Positions 26,099 to 34,344 of a stretch of DNA of 64,000 nucleotides are shown piece by piece. Position numbers and translations under genes: made by a program. Under the pieces are notes generated by a model. That model was not told where the DNA came from, ran no database searches, and saw only the letters and a list, made by a program, of their open reading frames with translations. How positions within the stretch are numbered: position 1 is the stretch's first letter; each line of letters opens with the position of its first letter. Source of the stretch: an uncultured Bacteroides sp. (GTDB taxonomy: Bacteria; Bacteroidota; Bacteroidia; Bacteroidales; Bacteroidaceae); the NCBI GenBank assembly GCA_900766005.1, contig CAAFTU010000065.1, forward strand, positions 1 to 64,000, given 5' to 3'.

Positions 26099-27289
26099 CT
26101 ATTGGGTTAGAGTGGAAAATACGAGAGATGAGTTGTTGCCGCCGAATCCGAAGGAGTTGGATAATACATGCCGTATGGGAAGTCCCGACCGGAAAACCGT
26201 TTCAGGAATGAGGCCGCTTTCTTCATCGGACAGATGGAAGTTCAGATTAGGGTAAATCAGTCCGTGACGGATGGAGAGTACGGAATATACGGCTTCTATT
26301 CCTTCCGAGGCTCCCAGGGTGTGCCCGATGAAAGCCTTGACCGAACTGAAAGGAGGAATACGGGTATCGAAGATACGCCGGATGGCTTTCCCTTCGGAAG
26401 CGTCGTTGCTGGGAGTGCCTGTACCATGTACATTGATATAGTCTATGGCTCCGGCTGTCAGCCCGGCAGAGGCTATGGCCTGACTCATGGAAAGGAAAGG
26501 CCCGTCTCCGTCGGGGGAACTTCCTGTCTGGTGGTAGGCTTCATTGGCATTGGCGTAACCGCTGAGTTCGCAATAAGGAGCTTTAGTAAGGGATTTATCA
26601 GATTGAAGAACAAGGTATCCGGCTCCTTCTCCCAGGTTTAGTCCGGCACGTGTGCGGTCGAAAGGACGGCAGTGCTCTTTGTCCAGTATCATCAATGAAT
26701 TGAAACCGTTGAGCGTGAAACGGCATAAGGCATCCGTTCCGCCTACAAGGACAGCGTCCAGCAGACCATGCCGGATGAGGCGTGCCCCTAACATAATGGC
26801 ATTTGCGGCGGAAGAACAGGCGGTGCTGAGGGTGGTCACCGTTCCTTTCACTCCCAAATAAGCGGCTATCATTTCGGTACTGGACCCACAGTCATGGGAG
26901 ATAATGTCACGTAATCTCCCTTTTCGGTTATCTTCCCGGAAAGAGGCATAAAACCGCTCGCTTGCATCCATTCCTCCGATGGAAGTGGAAGAAATGAGCC
27001 CGATACGGGGAGAAGTGAAATCGAGTTCCGCATCACGGGCCGCTCCTTGGGCTGCCCACAAGCCCAGCAAGGCTGTACGTGAATACGTCTTGCCGGATGG
27101 AAGGGACAGGAGTTTCTTTAATTCTTCATTGCTCTGTTTTACTTCGGACACGGGTACGTCAAGTGCGGTGGGGAAAAGGGTGATTTTCCCCATACCGTGT
27201 TTCCCGGCTTTTAAGGAATCCAGGTTTTCTTCCACTCCTTTCCCTATGCCCGAAATCACTCCCAGACCGGTGACATAGATCTTCCTCAT
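26099..27289 (-). CDS. Beta-ketoacyl-ACP synthase, complete active site
   Basis: 396 residues, FabF-like. The triad is intact: Cys in STACSSAANAIMLGARLI, His in NVHGTGTPSNDASEGKA and His in FIGHTLGASEGIEAVYS. The glycine-rich end FGFGGNNSSLVF is present. It condenses the growing polyene with malonyl-ACP. It is flanked by the cysteine-less partner 3 nt downstream and an ACP gene overlapping its start by 4 nt, which suggests that these three form the elongating core. Confidence 0.9.
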   Translation of the reverse strand: MRKIYVTGLGVISGIGKGVEENLDSLKAGKHGMGKITLFPTALDVPVSEVKQSNEELKKLLSLPSGKTYSRTALLGLWAAQGAARDAELDFTSPRIGLISSTSIGGMDASERFYASFREDNRKGRLRDIISHDCGSSTEMIAAYLGVKGTVTTLSTACSSAANAIMLGARLIRHGLLDAVLVGGTDALCRFTLNGFNSLMILDKEHCRPFDRTRAGLNLGEGAGYLVLQSDKSLTKAPYCELSGYANANEAYHQTGSSPDGDGPFLSMSQAIASAGLTAGAIDYINVHGTGTPSNDASEGKAIRRIFDTRIPPFSSVKAFIGHTLGASEGIEAVYSVLSIRHGLIYPNLNFHLSDEESGLIPETVFRSGLPIRHVLSNSFGFGGNNSSLVFSTLTQ

Positions 27290-27543
27290 TTCTGATGGGC
27301 GGTGATGTAGTCTGCCAGGGTACGTACCGAATAGAATATTTCCTTGCCTTTGGCAGGATTCTCTATCTTGATTCCATAATTCCTTTCCAGAATCAGGATA
27401 ATCTCTAATGCGTCAATCGAGTCAAGGCCCAGACCGTCATCTCCGAATAAAGGTGCTTCACTGTCAATGTCCTCCGGAGTGATTTCTTCCAGATTCAATG
27501 CTTCTATTAATTCAACTTTCAGTTTATCAATCAATTCTTCCAT
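27286..27543 (-). CDS. Acyl carrier protein 2
   Basis: 85 residues. The phosphopantetheine serine is in LGLDSIDALEII (about residue 41), and the family-typical acidic helix follows. The 4-nt overlap with the ketosynthase gene and 5-nt gap from the ketosynthase upstream show that it is expressed with both. It should tether the starter or the growing chain. This is one of two ACPs in the cluster; the sequence does not reveal which loads the aryl starter. Confidence 0.9.
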   Translation of the reverse strand: MEELIDKLKVELIEALNLEEITPEDIDSEAPLFGDDGLGLDSIDALEIILILERNYGIKIENPAKGKEIFYSVRTLADYITAHQK

Positions 27544-27548
27544 ATTCT

Positions 27549-29291
27549 TTATTGTTTTTCAATCAGTTTAAATACTGCTTTATAGGTGTTCTTCCATAAT
27601 TCACACCACCCGATGATACAATAGTTCAGTTTCCCTTTTTGCATGACTATACGTGCGTATCTTTCCAGTTTTTCCGGCTGATAGGCTTCAGTGATGAAAA
27701 AGGTGTTTTCCCCTTGTATCTTGTGGCGGATGCAAATCTCGCCGGACACTACATTGGGTAGTGTGTAAACAAATACAGCCGGACTGGCTGCCTGGTCTCC
27801 TTCCCGGTCTATCAGTTGCTGGTGTCTGATGTCCGTATGCAGAGAGGAAGCGGCATTGGCAAGTAACATCCCCATTTCCAGTGGAGCGAATGTCTTACCT
27901 TCCAGCAAGTATTCGGCGGCCACATATCCCAATTTGCAAAGGTCATCCATTTTATAGAATTTCAGGTTGTTTCCGCCTGTTTTTTTATAGGTATCACGTA
28001 TAAATGTGCCGAAATCCGGTTCTTCGGAATGAAAAATAAGTTCGTTGTTTATGAAGACAGAACTGTTTTCAATACGAACCTCCCGTGTACATCGGATTTC
28101 GGGCAAGGTGTTGTCCTCATCTTTGAACGGAGTATATTCCGGTAAAGATAAGACAATGGCTGCGTTGCATCCGCCGAATCCCGAAGCGGTTTTTACGCAA
28201 TGTTTCATCGGGATGCTCCGGTGGGTGGCATAGACCGGTATCGGCATAGGAACTCCCGGCGTTTCGTAACCCGGAGTGCCGAACAGGATGCCTTGTTTCA
28301 GTTCGTGCATACAGACAATGCTTTCAATGATTCCCGATGCTCCCAAGGTATGGCCGAAATAGGGCTTCAAACTATGGACGGGCACTTGTTCCAGATGAGC
28401 CAGTGTGAGGGCTTTGGATTCCATTTCGTCATTGTATACGGTAGCAGTGCCGTGAGCATTCACAAAACTGATATCCTGAGGGGCTGTCCCTGCTTCCTGC
28501 ATGGCTTGGCGGATGGCGAAATAGAGTCCGTCTCCCGTGCGGGAAGGACCGGAGATGTGGTTGGCATCGTTACTGACGGCTCCTCCCGAAAGGATAACAT
28601 GTTCTTCTGTTCCTTCTGAACTGAGCAATACGGCTCCGCAGGCCTCTCCCAAGTTCAATCCGTCACGGCTGCTGTCATACGGACGGCATGGGCGGGAGCT
28701 GAGAGACCGGAAAGACCCGAAACCGCTGGTGATGAAATGAGAGAGAAGGTCACCTCCCGCTACGATTACCCGGCGGTAGATACCGTTCTCTATCATGCGT
28801 TTTCCTGCTATGAGGGCTGACACTCCTGAAATGCAGGCATTGGAAATGACATGCACCCGTTCCTCGGCATGGAAATAACCGGCAATGTTTTCTGCCATTT
28901 TCCAAAGAAAGACCGCTTCATCGGGATGTTCCGTATGACGGGCCAGTAAATCGATGTTCCCTTTGGTGGTGGAGAGGATGAGTCCGCAGGTTTTGTCTTC
29001 CAAAGTTTGTCCGGACTGACGGATGAGTTCGTTGATAGTCAGTATGAACAGTTGTTCCATCCGGGGATAGCCACTTACTCCTATGGCTTCCGCCTGTTGT
29101 TGCAATCTCTCTTGCGAGAGAGTGGCTGCCAATAGGGGAGTGTCCGCAATCCGTTTGTCCGTCTGCAGGGTGATACCGCTGTGATAGCTCCGGATGGCTT
29201 CCAGATTTTCCTGTGTGCCGAAACCCAGCGCGCTGATCAGGGTATCATGGGTGATATAGGTAGTCAGATGATGTTCCATTTCTTTTTCCAC
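27549..29291 (-). CDS. Ketosynthase with extra C-terminal domain
   Basis: 580 residues, about 180 longer than a normal ketosynthase. The first 390 form a complete domain: Cys in ISNACISGVSALIAGKRM, His in VNAHGTATVYNDEMES and His in YFGHTLGASGIIES, ending FGGCNAAIVLSL. The C-terminal part (about 395-580) has LEMGMLLANAASSLHTD and SPAVFVYTLPNVVSGEICIRH, a pattern that resembles the N-terminal-like half of ketosynthase partners, so it may be a fused pseudo-partner. A start at 29279 (MEHHLTTY) is also possible. Overlap with the thioesterase gene is 28 nt, or 16 nt from that start. Confidence 0.82.
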   Translation of the reverse strand: MEKEMEHHLTTYITHDTLISALGFGTQENLEAIRSYHSGITLQTDKRIADTPLLAATLSQERLQQQAEAIGVSGYPRMEQLFILTINELIRQSGQTLEDKTCGLILSTTKGNIDLLARHTEHPDEAVFLWKMAENIAGYFHAEERVHVISNACISGVSALIAGKRMIENGIYRRVIVAGGDLLSHFITSGFGSFRSLSSRPCRPYDSSRDGLNLGEACGAVLLSSEGTEEHVILSGGAVSNDANHISGPSRTGDGLYFAIRQAMQEAGTAPQDISFVNAHGTATVYNDEMESKALTLAHLEQVPVHSLKPYFGHTLGASGIIESIVCMHELKQGILFGTPGYETPGVPMPIPVYATHRSIPMKHCVKTASGFGGCNAAIVLSLPEYTPFKDEDNTLPEIRCTREVRIENSSVFINNELIFHSEEPDFGTFIRDTYKKTGGNNLKFYKMDDLCKLGYVAAEYLLEGKTFAPLEMGMLLANAASSLHTDIRHQQLIDREGDQAASPAVFVYTLPNVVSGEICIRHKIQGENTFFITEAYQPEKLERYARIVMQKGKLNYCIIGWCELWKNTYKAVFKLIEKQ

Positions 29292-29707
29292 TCTATGTAA
29301 AAGGCAGGATTAACCAGTTCCAGTTCTCTATTTGTATTCAGGAATACCTGTGTAGTGGTTCCTGTTGCCACAATGTTTTGGTCCGATGCCCGGTAGATGG
29401 TGTATTCAAAAAGAATTTTGGCGGCATCACTGTGGATAAACCGTGTCTCGACAATCGCTTCCTCGCCAAAAGACAGCGGTTGTTTGAACTGGCAGGTCAG
29501 GTCTACGATAGGAACTACATATCCTTCCCGGTAGATGCTCATATAGTCCAGACCGTATCGCTTTCCGAAAGCTTCGCGTCCGTCTTCGAAATAACGCACA
29601 TATTCTCCATGCCATACTATCTGCATGGAATCTATCTCACTGAAGCGGACTTTGATGGTGGTCCGGTCCGTCAGTGCCGCCTGATGTGGACTTGTTTTTC
29701 GTTTCAT
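29264..29707 (-). CDS. YbgC/4-hydroxybenzoyl-CoA-type thioesterase
   Basis: 147 residues from the ATG at 29707, which overlaps the upstream stop as ATGA; a longer frame to 29737 is less likely. Hot-dog thioesterase motifs: VRFSEIDSMQIVWHGEYVRYFEDGREAF, where family members have an Asp near the start (DxxGHVNN or similar, here EIDSMQIVWHGEY), and CQFKQPLSFGEEAIVETRF. It may release the finished polyene or edit stalled acyl-ACPs. The active Asp position is met by Asp in EIDSMQ. Confidence 0.82.
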   Translation of the reverse strand: MKRKTSPHQAALTDRTTIKVRFSEIDSMQIVWHGEYVRYFEDGREAFGKRYGLDYMSIYREGYVVPIVDLTCQFKQPLSFGEEAIVETRFIHSDAAKILFEYTIYRASDQNIVATGTTTQVFLNTNRELELVNPAFYIEWKKKWNII

Positions 29708-30141
29708 TCTTTCTTCAGATATATTTTCATCCGGCATTCGGCCAGCAATTCATCGTTTTCTTTTACCTCGGCGGTAATCAGGGTGATATCAAATACTTCC
29801 TGAACGATGGTTATACCGGTATATAGTTCTGCTCCGGCAGAAGGAAGACGGAATAGTTTCATCTTTTCTACCGAACCGATAAAACCTAATGGTACAGGTT
29901 CTTTCCGCAGCATATAGATATAACCTACACGTGCCGCCGCCGACTGGGCGATGTGCTCTATGATTCCCGTTTCCTGTAATACACCGTCCCGGCAGAACAG
30001 GTTGTCGGTAGTGACGGTCAGCCCTGACCAGGATGTATTTTCTTCTATCCCATAGAAGCGGTCTATCATTACCATGGGCGGGCGTTGGGGAATCAGCCGG
30101 AACAGCTCTTCTCCCTGACAGATGATTTCTTTGCTGCTCAT
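29704..30141 (-). CDS. ApeP-like hot-dog dehydratase
   Basis: 145 residues from an ATG overlapping the methyltransferase stop (ATGA); an ATG at 30153 would add four codons. Features are LIPQRPPMVMIDRFYGIEE, matching the LPHRxPxLLxDR pattern of FabA/FabZ relatives with Gln in place of His, and GIIEHIAQSAAARVGYIYML, the usual E(x)nAQ helix. The first-motif His to Gln change is a point to check, although another His lies in IIEHIAQ. It probably works with the ketoreductase to make double bonds in the growing chain. Confidence 0.72.
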   Translation of the reverse strand: MSSKEIICQGEELFRLIPQRPPMVMIDRFYGIEENTSWSGLTVTTDNLFCRDGVLQETGIIEHIAQSAAARVGYIYMLRKEPVPLGFIGSVEKMKLFRLPSAGAELYTGITIVQEVFDITLITAEVKENDELLAECRMKIYLKKE

Positions 30142-31205
30142 TTCAGTCTGCATTGCAGGATACTGTGTCCCAGTCCTATGTTATCTTGAATTTCTTCCAC
30201 TTCCAATCCGGCATTTTCAATGCAGCGGATCAGGTCATCCGAATGGAACATCTTACTGTTGCCGTTGGCCATTGCTGTAAAGTAGAGGCTGATTTGTGTC
30301 AGGCAATAAGATGCTGTTTCATACCGTTGGCGATCCCATAATGTTTCCATAATATAGACTTTGCTGTCTTTGCCGATGGATTGTGCCACACGGGTCAGGA
30401 TGCTGATGACTTCTTCTTCCGAGAAGCAGTCCAGAAACTGGCTCATCCATACAGCGTCAAAACCCGTGGGAAAGGGCACGTCCCGATCCAGCAGATTGGC
30501 GCCGTGACCGTGTATGCGTTCACTACCGGACAAACCGGCCGTTTGCTTTCTCATCATTTCCAGTTGTTGAGGCAGGTCCACGATGGTTACTTCCACTTCC
30601 TTATTATATTGTACGCATTGTGTGGCCCATCTGCCGGTATTCCCGCCAATATCGAGCAAGCGTTTCGGGTGATGGCTGAACACGATTTCCAACGCTTTGC
30701 CGAATGACTGGTCCGAATAGAAATGATCAAAGCCGAACCAGCTTTTCTGTACCTGTTCCGGCAATTGGGACAGACCTTCGTAAATGGTAGGCCATTCTCC
30801 GAATACTTTCAATCCTTCCGGACGCCCGTTTAAAAGAGCTTCTTCCAAATGGAACAAGCCTTGATAGTTCACATCGTGATTGAATTCCATATTGACACGA
30901 GCCATTTTATCGTTCAGCAGAAACCAGCCTGCCTTGGCCAGTACATAACGGTCTTCTTCCAACAGGATGGTTCCGATGGTCAGCGATGCTTCCAGTAATA
31001 CTTGTGCCGCATAGCGTGTCAGTCCGGTCTGCCCGCTGATTTCTTGCAGCGTATATCCTTCCCGTTTGCCGGACAATAATTGGAAAATTCCGAATTTCAA
31101 CATCAGGCGCGATACTTGGAATACCACAGGACCGAAAGCTATCTCTTGTGCCAGTCTTTGCGCTTCGGCAGCCGTACATTGTTCTTTTGTATATCTTTTA
31201 TGCAT
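30138..31205 (-). CDS. O-methyltransferase-like enzyme of the cluster
   Basis: 355 residues from the ATG at 31205, which lies 17 nt after the upstream gene; a frame reaching 31274 would overlap it. Residues 1-110 are a winged-helix dimerisation domain (EISGQTGLTRYAAQVLLEASL). The SAM domain has motif I LLDIGGNTGRWATQC, the acidic end of strand 2 VTIVDLP and SQFLDCFSEEEVISIL. The family (acetylserotonin-type) methylates phenolic hydroxyls, so the aryl head group of the polyene is the natural target; this is inference. Known aryl polyenes do carry aryl methylation or methoxylation. Confidence 0.83.
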   Translation of the reverse strand: MHKRYTKEQCTAAEAQRLAQEIAFGPVVFQVSRLMLKFGIFQLLSGKREGYTLQEISGQTGLTRYAAQVLLEASLTIGTILLEEDRYVLAKAGWFLLNDKMARVNMEFNHDVNYQGLFHLEEALLNGRPEGLKVFGEWPTIYEGLSQLPEQVQKSWFGFDHFYSDQSFGKALEIVFSHHPKRLLDIGGNTGRWATQCVQYNKEVEVTIVDLPQQLEMMRKQTAGLSGSERIHGHGANLLDRDVPFPTGFDAVWMSQFLDCFSEEEVISILTRVAQSIGKDSKVYIMETLWDRQRYETASYCLTQISLYFTAMANGNSKMFHSDDLIRCIENAGLEVEEIQDNIGLGHSILQCRLK

Positions 31206-31221
31206 CATACCAGATTTATTT

Positions 31222-32106
31222 TTATGTCCAGAACGGGTAGTAATTGAACCATTGTTCCGGATACTGCCGGACAATCTTTTCCAGCGTTTGTGTATATTGC
31301 TCCAATAATGCCTGTTCGGCCCGTTTCTCTTTCGTCCGTACTACTGTCTCGGCTATAAAGAAATGGAAACGATACGTTCTTTGGGCTTCACGCATGGCAA
31401 AATAGAATACGACGGGTACTTTTAACTTCGAAGCCAGCAGGAAAGGGCCCATCGGAAATTTGGCTTCTTTTCCCATGAAAGAAGTCGTGAGTAATTTCTC
31501 TTTATTCAGATAGCGGTCTCCCTGAAAGCAGACATACTCCCGGCGGTCCAGCGCTTCCGTGATGCGGAATACATGTGTCAGGCTGTCTTCATTCACCGGA
31601 ATTATTTTGTAGTCTCGCGTAGAGGCGTTCTTTTCCAAAATCTCCTTTATCCGTTCGTGTTCGGCGTCAAACATGACGATATTGATCTTTTTGCCATATT
31701 CATCGAAGAAAGGAGCGCCTATTTCCCAGTTGCCCACATGGGCGCCAATCATAATTACTCCGGTGTTTCCGTTTAGTACGTCTAAAAATGCCTGATAGTT
31801 CTCAAACTTGAAATGATACTTGCCGGTCATTCCGTTGCCGATGGCCACTTTGTCAATCAATATTTGTCCCAGCCGGTAATAGTTTTTCAGGAGCAGTGCG
31901 ACGGATTTCAGCCGTCCGTATTTCAGCCTGTTCCGTGCGTAACTCCAAGTATTGCCCGTTGCTTTCGGTGCGAAAGGTATGAAGTAGAGGACGACCAATG
32001 CCAGGAAGCCGTAGGCCGCAGTTATCCCCAGACAGCGGATCATGTAGATAAAGAACATGTATCCGAATATGCCTCCTCTTGTCTTACCTTTCCATGTTTC
32101 GGACAT
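31222..32106 (-). CDS. LpxL/HtrB-like lipid acyltransferase
   Basis: 294 residues with an N-terminal membrane helix (CLGITAAYGFLALVVLYFIPF). The HX4E motif of lipid A late acyltransferases is in GAHVGNWEIGAPF (about residue 128), followed by CFQGDRYLN and a PMGPFLLASKLKVPVV segment. In aryl-polyene clusters such enzymes are thought to acylate the lipid anchor or load the polyene onto it. The ATG overlaps the ACP stop by one base (TGATG), so translation is coupled. Confidence 0.85.
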   Translation of the reverse strand: MSETWKGKTRGGIFGYMFFIYMIRCLGITAAYGFLALVVLYFIPFAPKATGNTWSYARNRLKYGRLKSVALLLKNYYRLGQILIDKVAIGNGMTGKYHFKFENYQAFLDVLNGNTGVIMIGAHVGNWEIGAPFFDEYGKKINIVMFDAEHERIKEILEKNASTRDYKIIPVNEDSLTHVFRITEALDRREYVCFQGDRYLNKEKLLTTSFMGKEAKFPMGPFLLASKLKVPVVFYFAMREAQRTYRFHFFIAETVVRTKEKRAEQALLEQYTQTLEKIVRQYPEQWFNYYPFWT

Positions 32107-32357
32107 CAGTCTTCTTTTTGCATATGTGAAATTACCAGATTATAGAAATCCTGGAAGGTTTTGATACCGGCAAAATCTTTGGCTGTAACGGTGAAACCGA
32201 AATTCTTGTCAATCAGTACTACCATATCCACCAGGTCAAGGCTATCCAATTCCAAGGTTTGCATCAAAGGTGCGTCCGGTTGGATCTGTTCTACATCAAT
32301 CTCAAATTCTTCGGCCAGGGTGGTTCTGATCTTTTCGATGATTTCTTCGTTGGTCAT
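32106..32357 (-). CDS. Acyl carrier protein 1
   Basis: 83 residues. The phosphopantetheine serine is in LELDSLDLVDMVV (about residue 38), with the acidic helix LIDKNFGFTVTAKDF after it. It lies between a ketosynthase and the acyltransferase, whose start it overlaps by one base. It differs clearly from the ACP at 27286, so division of labour (starter loading versus elongation) is likely but not shown. Confidence 0.9.
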   Translation of the reverse strand: MTNEEIIEKIRTTLAEEFEIDVEQIQPDAPLMQTLELDSLDLVDMVVLIDKNFGFTVTAKDFAGIKTFQDFYNLVISHMQKED

Positions 32358-32378
32358 AAATTTATATATTGGTTTGAA

Positions 32379-33608
32379 TTAATTGTTTTCTTTAAATTTA
32401 CGGATAATCAGTGAGGAATTGGTTCCTCCGAATCCGAATGAGTTGGACAAGAAGGTGTCAAATTCCGTTTCTATCCTCCGGGAGGGGATGTTCAGCAGAG
32501 CAGAGGCTTCATCGGGTTCTTCAAAATTGAGATTAGGAGCGATAAATCCGTTATTCATCATCAAGATGGAATAAATGACTTCACTGGCGCCTGCCATCCA
32601 CATCTCATGTCCGGTTTGTGACTTGGTGGATGTGACATAGGGCCGATGGTTTCCGAACACTTCCGCTATGGCTTTTGCCTCATTCAAATCTCCCACGGGG
32701 GTGGAAGTGGCGTGTGCATTGATATATTGGATTTCTTCCAAGGGAATGCCCGCATCGTTGATTGCCATCTGTAAAGAGCGTCTGGGACCGTCCACATTCG
32801 GTACGGAAATATGATCTCCGTTTGATGAGAAACCGTATCCTATGACTTCTGCCAGAATAGTAGCTCCGCGCCTTACGGCTGATTCATAACTTTCGAGTAC
32901 CAGGCTGGCGCCTCCTCCGCTGGGTACCAAACCGTCCCGTCCCTTGTCAAAGGGGCGCGATGCCTTTTCCGGTTCGTCCTCACGGGTGGAGAACGCGCCC
33001 AATCCGTCGAAACTACCCACGGAGTAAGGATTTACCTCTTGTGCTCCTCCGCACAGAATGCAGTCCTGAAGTCCTGATTTGATGAGCATATACGCCATGC
33101 CGATGGCGTGTGAACCGCTGGCACAAGCTCCCGATATGGTAAAATTAATTCCCTTCAAATGGAAAATAACCGAAAGGTTCATGGTAATCGTAGAGTTCAT
33201 GGACTGGAAGATAGAACCGGAGCCTACCATAGCCGTATTCTTCTTGGCACGAATGACATCAATGGCCTCGATTACCGGAGCGGCGCTACTGTCATTTCCA
33301 TACAATATGCCTACTTCATGATCCAATAAAAACTCCTCGTCTATTTGTGCCTGACGGAATGCCTCCAAGGTAGCCATATAGGCATATTCTCCCTGTTCGG
33401 CGAGGCTATGCCGCTTTTTGCGGTCCAATAACTTCTTTAAATCAGGACGTTCGACAAGTCCTGTCAATGCGGAAAAATACCCCATCTCTTTACGTGCCGG
33501 ATCGATGCCGATGCCTGAACGCCCTTGGAACAAAGAGTCTTTCACCTCATCTTGGTTCTTGCCTATGCACGAATAAATACCCATGCCTGTAATCACTACT
33601 CTTCTCAT
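32379..33608 (-). CDS. Beta-ketoacyl-ACP synthase (FabF-like)
   Basis: 409 residues from MRRVVITGMGIYSCIG at 33608; a longer frame to 33635 would overlap the reductase. The triad is Cys in ISGACASGSHAIGMAYML, His in INAHATSTPVGDLNE and His in SQTGHEMWMAGASEV. The end SFGFGGTNSSLII is typical. It shares the early part of the operon with the ketoreductase and ACP 1, so it may prime or start elongation. Which of the three ketosynthases does which step cannot be read from sequence. Confidence 0.9.
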   Translation of the reverse strand: MRRVVITGMGIYSCIGKNQDEVKDSLFQGRSGIGIDPARKEMGYFSALTGLVERPDLKKLLDRKKRHSLAEQGEYAYMATLEAFRQAQIDEEFLLDHEVGILYGNDSSAAPVIEAIDVIRAKKNTAMVGSGSIFQSMNSTITMNLSVIFHLKGINFTISGACASGSHAIGMAYMLIKSGLQDCILCGGAQEVNPYSVGSFDGLGAFSTREDEPEKASRPFDKGRDGLVPSGGGASLVLESYESAVRRGATILAEVIGYGFSSNGDHISVPNVDGPRRSLQMAINDAGIPLEEIQYINAHATSTPVGDLNEAKAIAEVFGNHRPYVTSTKSQTGHEMWMAGASEVIYSILMMNNGFIAPNLNFEEPDEASALLNIPSRRIETEFDTFLSNSFGFGGTNSSLIIRKFKENN

Positions 33609-33615
33609 CTTCTGC

Positions 33616-34344
33616 TTATGTATAGATTCCTCCATTGATGGAAATTACCTCTCCGGTGATATAGGAGGCTTGTTCCGATGCCAGGAAGCCTACCAGTGCG
33701 GCTACTTCTCCGGGTTCGCCGAACCGTCCTGCCGGTATCTGTTTTTTCCATTCATTTTCATCAATGCCGTTGGTCATATCCGTGCGGATAAATCCCGGTG
33801 CTACGGCGTTCACCGTCACGTGTTTTCTGGCCACTTCCTGTGCCAGTGCTTTGGTGGCGGCTATCATTCCGCCTTTGGCTGCCGAATAGTTGGTTTGTCC
33901 CGGCATTCCTTTGATACCCGACAGGGAAACGATGTTGATGATACGTCCGAATCGCTTTACCAGCATATTTTTCAGCAAGGGTTGGGTGACGTTAAAGAAA
34001 CCGTTCAGGCTGATATCCAACACCCGGCTCCATTCATCCTGTTCCATCCACAGCATCAGGTTGTCACGGCGTATACCGGCATTGTTCACCAGTACCTCAA
34101 TGTAGGTATCGGGATGCTTCTCCATCCAGCCGTTCAGTGCAGCGTGTGTGGCTACTGCGTCTGTCACGTCAAATTTCATCAGTTCGCCGTCCGAGCCTTG
34201 TTCCCGTATCTGTTGCAGGGTGGCTTCGGCTTCCGTATCGTTGCTTTGGTAGTTTATCAGTATATGATATCCCATTTCGGCCAGTTTCAGACATACAGCC
34301 TGTCCGATGCCCCGGCTTCCTCCTGTTACTAGTGCGTATTTCAT
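33616..34344 (-). CDS. 3-oxoacyl-ACP reductase (FabG-like)
   Basis: 242 residues, a short-chain dehydrogenase. The cofactor loop is TGGSRGIGQAV, the strand motif LVNNAG, and the catalytic Ser-Tyr-Lys run is IVSLSGIKGMPGQTNYSAAKGGMIAA. The ending GEVISINGGIYT is the FabG type, and an Arg in the GGSRGIG loop fits NADPH. It reduces the beta-keto group formed after each condensation. It overlaps the ammonia-lyase stop by ATGA. Confidence 0.92.
   Translation of the reverse strand: MKYALVTGGSRGIGQAVCLKLAEMGYHILINYQSNDTEAEATLQQIREQGSDGELMKFDVTDAVATHAALNGWMEKHPDTYIEVLVNNAGIRRDNLMLWMEQDEWSRVLDISLNGFFNVTQPLLKNMLVKRFGRIINIVSLSGIKGMPGQTNYSAAKGGMIAATKALAQEVARKHVTVNAVAPGFIRTDMTNGIDENEWKKQIPAGRFGEPGEVAALVGFLASEQASYITGEVISINGGIYT

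Noticed and set aside
33583..34332. 249-codon plus-strand open frame inside the FabG and ketosynthase genes
   Set aside because: Antisense shadow; no start context or family similarity.
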